Below, in pieces: positions 59,546 through 64,000 of a stretch of 64,000 nt of DNA. The first letter of the stretch is position 1. Every line of letters begins with the position of its first letter. Source of the stretch: Methylococcus mesophilus (GTDB lineage: Bacteria > Pseudomonadota > Gammaproteobacteria > Methylococcales > Methylococcaceae); contig NZ_CP110921.1 in assembly GCF_026247885.1 (NCBI RefSeq), forward strand, positions 3,293,501 through 3,357,500, read 5' to 3'. The notes beneath the pieces are model-generated. The model was not told the DNA's origin and ran no database searches. It saw nothing but the letters and a program-made list of their open reading frames with translations. Made by a program: the position numbers and the translations under genes.

Positions 59546-59551
59546 GGGCTG

Positions 59552-60139
59552 TTACCGGTGCAGAAAGTTGCGGAGCAGGTCGTGGCCCTGCTCGGTCATG
59601 ATCGATTCGGGATGGAACTGTACGCCTTCGACGTCCAGGGTCTTGTGGCGCACGCCCATGATTTCCTCGATGCCGCCATCCTCGTCCTCGGTCCAGGCCG
59701 TGACTTCCAGGCACTCGGGCAGGTTGGATTGCTCGATCACCAGCGAATGGTAGCGGGTGGCCTGGAACGGATTGCTCAGGCCGTGGAACACGCCGACGTC
59801 GCGGTGGCGCACCATCGACACCTTGCCGTGCATGATGCGCTTGGCGTGGATGATGTTGCCGCCGAAGGCGTGGCCGATGCTCTGGTGGCCGAGGCAGACG
59901 CCGAGGAGGGGATAGCGTCCGGCGTAGCGGTGGATCGTCTCCACCGAGATGCCGGCTTCCTTCGGCGTGCAGGGGCCGGGCGAAATCACGATCTTGTCCG
60001 GGGCTATGCGCTCGATCTCCTCCACCGCGATCTGGTCGTTCCGAACCACCTGGACGTCCGCGCCCAGCTCGGCCAGATACTGCACCAGGTTGTAGGTGAA
60101 GGAGTCGTAGTTGTCGATCATCAGGACGCGGGTGCTCAT
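59552..60139 (-). CDS. trpG: Anthranilate synthase glutamine amidotransferase component
   Basis: A 195-residue class I amidotransferase that supplies ammonia to TrpE, and probably also to PabB. The nucleophile Cys lies in [10 protein letters not shown]; the His-Glu pair lies in [13 protein letters not shown]. The start at 60139 ([18 protein letters not shown]) overlaps the trpE stop as ATGA. Confidence 0.95.
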   Translation of the reverse strand: MSTRVLMIDNYDSFTYNLVQYLAELGADVQVVRNDQIAVEEIERIAPDKIVISPGPCTPKEAGISVETIHRYAGRYPLLGVCLGHQSIGHAFGGNIIHAKRIMHGKVSMVRHRDVGVFHGLSNPFQATRYHSLVIEQSNLPECLEVTAWTEDEDGGIEEIMGVRHKTLDVEGVQFHPESIMTEQGHDLLRNFLHR

Positions 60140-61623
60140 ACGTTCTCGCCTCCTTCGATCCCGGCTTCGGCCATGGCGACCGCTCGGAAAATGGCCCGGC
60201 CCTTGTTCATCGTTTCCTCCCATTCGCTGCGCGGCACCGAGTCGTAGACGATGCCGGCGCCGGCCTGGATGTGGAGCTGGCCGTCCTTGATGACGGCGGT
60301 GCGGATGGCGATCGCCGTGTCCATGTTGCCGGACCAGCCGATATAGCCCACCGCGCCGGAATAGACCCCGCGCTTCACCGGTTCCAGCTCGGCAATGATC
60401 TCCATGGCGCGGATCTTCGGCGCGCCGCTGACGGTGCCGGCGGGGAAGGTCGCCGCCAGCACGTCGTAGGCGTCCTTGCCGGCCTGGAGCTTGCCGGTCA
60501 CGTTGGAGACGATGTGCATGACGTGGGAATAGCGCTCCACGATCATCTTGTCGGTGAGCCGCACGCTGCCGGTCTCGGAAATGCGGCCGGCGTCGTTGCG
60601 GCCCAGGTCGATCAGCATCAGATGCTCGGCGATTTCCTTGGGATCGGCCAGGAGTTCCTGCTCCAGCGCCTGATCCTCTTCCGGGCTGCGGCCGCGGCGG
60701 CGGGTGCCGGCGATAGGGCGCACCGTGACCGTGCCGTCCTCCAGCCGCACCAGGATTTCCGGCGACGAGCCGACCACGTGGAAATCCCCCAGGTTGAGCT
60801 GGTACATGTAGGGCGAGGGGTTGAGGCAGCGCAGGGCGCGGTACAGGTCCAAGGGAGATGCGGCATAGGGAATGCTTAGCCGCTGCGACAGCACCACCTG
60901 CATCACATCGCCCTCGACGATGTAGTCCTTGACCCGCCGCACCGCGTTCTCGAAGCCTTCCTGGGTGAAGCCGGAGATGAAGTCGGTTTCGTCCACCGTG
61001 CGCGGCGCCCGCGGCGTTGCGGCGAGAACCTGGCGGCAGCGCAGTTCCCGGACCAGTTCGTCCAGCCGGGCCTGGGCCTTGGCGTAGGCGCCGGCCTGGT
61101 TCGGGTCGGCATGGACGATGACCAGCAGCTTGCCGGTGAGGTTGTCGAAAACCAGCACTTCTTCCGACACCATCAGCAGGATGTCGGGCGAGCCGATCGG
61201 GTCGGGTTTGGCGGCGGCGAGGCGCGGCTCGATGTAGCCCATCGTCTCGTAGCCGAAATAGCCGACCAGGCCCCCGGTGAAACGCGGCAGGCCCTCGATG
61301 TCCGGTACCTTGAAACGGGCGCCGTAGGCCTTGATCCATTCCAGCGGATTGTCCGCCGTCAGGGTTTCGCCACGCGCGCCGTCCTGCAGGAGGGCGATCG
61401 AGTGTCCGCGCACCTCGATGCGGGTCCGGCAGGGCAGGCCGATGATGGAATAGCGGCCCCATTGCTCGCCGCCGTGGACGGACTCGAACAGATAGGAATA
61501 AGGCCCGTCTGCGAGCTTGAGATAGGCGCTCAAGGGGGTGTCCAGATCGGCGAGCACGCGCCGCGCCAGCGGGACGCGGTTGTAGCCTTGCGCGGCATGA
61601 GCCTGGAATTGTTCGGGGGTCAT
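60136..61623 (-). CDS. trpE: Anthranilate synthase component I
   Basis: A 495-residue chorismate-using enzyme that starts tryptophan synthesis. The C-terminal chorismate domain has [63 protein letters not shown], shown here as separate short motifs ([22 protein letters not shown]). The N-terminal Trp-feedback segment (LLFESVHGG-like: [18 protein letters not shown]) is kept. The 116-base gap to gph (61624-61739) could hold a promoter. Confidence 0.95.
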   Translation of the reverse strand: MTPEQFQAHAAQGYNRVPLARRVLADLDTPLSAYLKLADGPYSYLFESVHGGEQWGRYSIIGLPCRTRIEVRGHSIALLQDGARGETLTADNPLEWIKAYGARFKVPDIEGLPRFTGGLVGYFGYETMGYIEPRLAAAKPDPIGSPDILLMVSEEVLVFDNLTGKLLVIVHADPNQAGAYAKAQARLDELVRELRCRQVLAATPRAPRTVDETDFISGFTQEGFENAVRRVKDYIVEGDVMQVVLSQRLSIPYAASPLDLYRALRCLNPSPYMYQLNLGDFHVVGSSPEILVRLEDGTVTVRPIAGTRRRGRSPEEDQALEQELLADPKEIAEHLMLIDLGRNDAGRISETGSVRLTDKMIVERYSHVMHIVSNVTGKLQAGKDAYDVLAATFPAGTVSGAPKIRAMEIIAELEPVKRGVYSGAVGYIGWSGNMDTAIAIRTAVIKDGQLHIQAGAGIVYDSVPRSEWEETMNKGRAIFRAVAMAEAGIEGGENV

Positions 61624-61739
61624 GAGAACTCCGGTGTTCGATACGAAACGATGTACGGCACGGCGGCCGTGACGGTCAAACGTCTGTGCTCAGTCCGCGC
61701 TGCGCCATCGTTGTCGGTGATCGAATCCGAATAAAGCCG

Positions 61740-62423
61740 TCATGTCAGTCGTTTCAGTAGGGCGGGAAGCTCGCCGATGGAATCCACAATGCCGTCCGCG
61801 CCCAGTTGTTCCGGCGTGGCGACCTCCCCCCGGTAGCCGTAGGGGACGCACAGTATCGCATAACCGGCGGCCCGCGCGGCCCGCACGTCGTTGTCCGAAT
61901 CGCCGACCATCAGGCAATGTTCGGGCAGGGCGCCGAACCGCTCCGCTGTCTTCAGCAGCGGCAGCGGGTCCGGTTTGATGCGTTCGAACTGGTCGCCCGA
62001 GCCGATGAAGTCCAGGTACTCGGTCACCCCGAGCTGTTCCAGCAGCGGTTCGGTGAAGCGGGCCAACTTGTTGGTGATGACGGCCGTGACATAGCCCTCG
62101 GCCTTCAGGCCCTCGAGGCCTTCCAGCACGCCGGGAAACAAGCCGCCCCGCTCGCACAGATGCGCCTCGTGGAATTCCAGGAACAGGCGCATGCCTTCCC
62201 GGAAATCCTCGGGTTCCGCTTCCGGCCACATCTGCCCGGTCATGGCCCGCTTGATCAGCATATCCGCGCCGTTGCCGATCCAGCCCCGCGCCCGTTCCAG
62301 TCCGACCGGGGCACGGCCCAGCCGCTCCAGCATGGCGTCCACCGCCCAGGCCAGGTCGGGTGCGCTGTCGACCAGGGTGCCGTCGAGGTCGAAGGCGATC
62401 AGCTCGGGCCGGAATCCGATCAT
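61740..62423 (-). CDS. gph: Phosphoglycolate phosphatase
   Basis: A 227-residue HAD-family phosphatase. Motifs are [14 protein letters not shown] (nucleophile Asp), [13 protein letters not shown] and [14 protein letters not shown]. It detoxifies 2-phosphoglycolate, from DNA repair or oxygenation by RuBisCO. The start overlaps the rpe stop as ATGA, the classical rpe-gph-trpE order. Confidence 0.93.
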   Translation of the reverse strand: MIGFRPELIAFDLDGTLVDSAPDLAWAVDAMLERLGRAPVGLERARGWIGNGADMLIKRAMTGQMWPEAEPEDFREGMRLFLEFHEAHLCERGGLFPGVLEGLEGLKAEGYVTAVITNKLARFTEPLLEQLGVTEYLDFIGSGDQFERIKPDPLPLLKTAERFGALPEHCLMVGDSDNDVRAARAAGYAILCVPYGYRGEVATPEQLGADGIVDSIGELPALLKRLT

Positions 62424-63112
62424 GCGCGGGCTTGGGCCAGTTCGCCGCGCAGGGCGCGGATGATGGAGTCGTAGCGGTTCGGGTCGTCCGCCTGGCCGGC
62501 GCCGAACACCGCCGAACCGGCCACGAAGGTGTCGCAGCCCGCCGCGGCGATCTCGCGGATGTTCTTGGCGTTGACGCCGCCGTCGATTTCCAGGCGGATG
62601 TTGCGGCCGCTGGCGTCGATGCGGCGGCGGCACTCGCGGACCTTGTCCAGCACGTAGGGGATGAACGACTGGCCGCCGAAGCCGGGGTTGACCGACATCA
62701 GCAGGATCATGTCCAGCTTGTCCATGACGTGATCGAGGTAGTTGAGCGGCGTGGCCGGGTTGAATACGAGGCCGGCCTTGCAGCCGGAATCCTTGACGAG
62801 CTGCAGGCTGCGGTCGACGTGCTCGGAGGCTTCCGGATGGAAAGTGATGTAGCTGGCCCCGGCCTTGGCGAAATCGGGAATGATGCGGTCCACCGGCTTG
62901 ACCATCAGATGGACGTCGATCGGCGCGGTCACGCCGTGCTTGCGCAGCGCCTCACAGACCAGCGGGCCGATGGTCAGGTTCGGGACGTAGTGGTTGTCCA
63001 TCACGTCGAAATGGACGATGTCGGCGCCCGACTTGAGGACATTGTCCACCTCCTCGCCGAGACGGGCGAAGTCGGCGGAGAGAATCGAGGGGGCAATCCA
63101 GAATTCGTTCAT
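62420..63112 (-). CDS. rpe: Ribulose-phosphate 3-epimerase
   Basis: A 230-residue TIM-barrel epimerase converting ribulose-5-P to xylulose-5-P; in methanotrophs it also feeds formaldehyde fixation. Motifs are [50 protein letters not shown] and [11 protein letters not shown]. The ATG at 63112 ([11 protein letters not shown]) has AAGGAA upstream and is preferred over an ATG eight codons earlier. Confidence 0.95.
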   Translation of the reverse strand: MNEFWIAPSILSADFARLGEEVDNVLKSGADIVHFDVMDNHYVPNLTIGPLVCEALRKHGVTAPIDVHLMVKPVDRIIPDFAKAGASYITFHPEASEHVDRSLQLVKDSGCKAGLVFNPATPLNYLDHVMDKLDMILLMSVNPGFGGQSFIPYVLDKVRECRRRIDASGRNIRLEIDGGVNAKNIREIAAAGCDTFVAGSAVFGAGQADDPNRYDSIIRALRGELAQARA

Positions 63113-63276
63113 GGCAAAGGGTTCCTTGGGACTCAACGAAAGCGCAAGCCGTTGGGCGTCACGGTCTGCGCGGGGTGTTTCCGCGCGGGGCGGTTCGGCC
63201 GGTTATTCTGGCATTTAGACCTGAGTCGGGGCAAGGCATGCGTTTGTCTTACCGGACGGCCCCTGCGGCGCGGGCT

Positions 63277-64000
63277 TCAGAATGCGAGGTCGACACCGAC
63301 GGTGCTGAGCAGGGCGGGTGTCCAGCGGGTGGTGCCGACGGCGTTCTGGACCCACATGGCGACGCGGTCGTTGAGCGTCCACAGCAGTCCCAAGCCGACG
63401 GCGTTCTGCGGCATGTGGTCGGGCTGGGTCGGGTCCCTGTGTCCGTGCGGAGCCCGTGGCAGGCTCATGTTGTTGAAGTAGCCGTGGACGAAGGCGGCGA
63501 GGGTGTCCTGGATGATGTCGCGCTGCAGCGACCATTCAAAGGTAAGCTCCCATTGCTGCTGGCCGGAAGGCTTCAGCATGCGGGTGGTTCCGACGTTGTA
63601 TTCGAATTCGATTTCGAACGGCAGGGTCTGGTCGAAGTTCGCCGCGATCGAGGGCTGGGTGCCGGAATTGAATGCCGCGCTGCCGAGCCATTCGGTCTGC
63701 ACATAGGCCTCGATGCCGGCAGCGGGCAGGAAATAATCGCGGTTTTCCAGCCAGAGATTGACCTTGGCGTCGATCGCGATGGGGGAGAAGCCCCAGGTCG
63801 GCTGGGCGCCGCCGATCCAGGTCACGCCGTTGCCGAACACCCGGAGTTCCAGTTTGTCGAGCAGCCCGTAGCGCAGCAGGTATTCCGTGTTGTACTGGGC
63901 CGGCGTCGCCGCCGCGGTGCCGTAATAGGTGAAGGGCGCGAACTCGATGTAGGCCCGGCCCTGCGGCAGGGTGTAGGCGCTGTTGGAGAAATTGGCCAGG
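63277..64000 (-). CDS. Outer-membrane beta-barrel protein, phenol-degradation meta-pathway transporter-like (partial)
   Basis: The frame is open to the right edge of the window, so the N-terminus is missing; about 240 residues are visible. It alternates polar and aromatic residues like a beta-barrel and ends with Phe (VGVDLAF), the usual outer-membrane signature. The layout (GRAYIEFAPFTYY ... YLLRYGLLDKLELRV ... WELTFEWSLQRDI) resembles the MetA-pathway phenol degradation family, whose function is not firmly known. The GTG at 63840 is internal. Confidence 0.75.
   Translation of the reverse strand, partial: LANFSNSAYTLPQGRAYIEFAPFTYYGTAAATPAQYNTEYLLRYGLLDKLELRVFGNGVTWIGGAQPTWGFSPIAIDAKVNLWLENRDYFLPAAGIEAYVQTEWLGSAAFNSGTQPSIAANFDQTLPFEIEFEYNVGTTRMLKPSGQQQWELTFEWSLQRDIIQDTLAAFVHGYFNNMSLPRAPHGHRDPTQPDHMPQNAVGLGLLWTLNDRVAMWVQNAVGTTRWTPALLSTVGVDLAF

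Noticed and set aside
61624-61739. trp leader peptide and attenuator before trpE
   Set aside because: A 17-codon frame has only one Trp codon and no clear terminator/antiterminator pair with a U-tract.

Overview
The window is high-GC, gene-dense proteobacterial chromosome. The housekeeping order is gammaproteobacterial: fur / bamE-rnfH / smpB; engB | cytochrome c4 - dsbA - EEP nuclease; rpe-gph-trpE-trpG-trpD-trpC. A cluster of MopE-like copper-site proteins with a surface diheme peroxidase-like protein, plus a small cytochrome of the type that serves PQQ alcohol dehydrogenases, points to a methanotroph close to Methylococcus capsulatus. The organism call is an inference; no methane or methanol oxidation gene lies in the window.

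Layout. 1-16.1 kb: the 3' end of a sulfate adenylyltransferase large subunit carrying a decayed APS-kinase-like tail, comEC, lipoprotein export (lolC/E-lolD), fur, bamE, rnfH, an NSS-type transporter, smpB, a D,D-carboxypeptidase, a small cytochrome c, a rhomboid protease, a VanX-like dipeptidase, a cnoX-type thioredoxin, a rhodanese, cysE and trmJ. 16-31 kb: suhB, a large MscS channel, cstA, a glycogen synthase with a GH13 partner, engB, cytochrome c4, dsbA, an EEP nuclease, a Lon-related protease and a hypothetical. 31-38 kb: gap-pyk, an HNH nuclease, priA and a carboxynorspermidine-decarboxylase-like gene.

38-50 kb is the most distinctive part. Three paralogous exported proteins (38329, 46715, 48505) each have a MopE-type Asp-rich metal motif followed by a Trp-x-His ... 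His pattern with the spacing of the MopE copper site. A diheme surface peroxidase-like protein sits directly upstream of two of them, repeating the SACCP-MopE arrangement known from M. capsulatus. Nearby are a HAF/InlB-repeat secreted protein, an aquaporin, a methyltransferase, and two unannotated 32-residue sister ORFs, one translationally coupled to the methyltransferase. The peroxidase and HAF genes share a spaced upstream element.

50-56.5 kb looks accessory: a REP-like palindrome, a lower-GC sulfotransferase, and the scar of a deleted type I-F CRISPR-Cas locus (29 codons of cas1 fused to the last two repeats of an array). Two tandem LeuO-like LysR regulators then lie divergent from a secreted AA10 LPMO-GH18 chitinase fusion with two chitin-binding modules. 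56.6-64 kb returns to core genes: lpxD, the trp/gph/rpe block, and an outer-membrane protein cut by the right edge.
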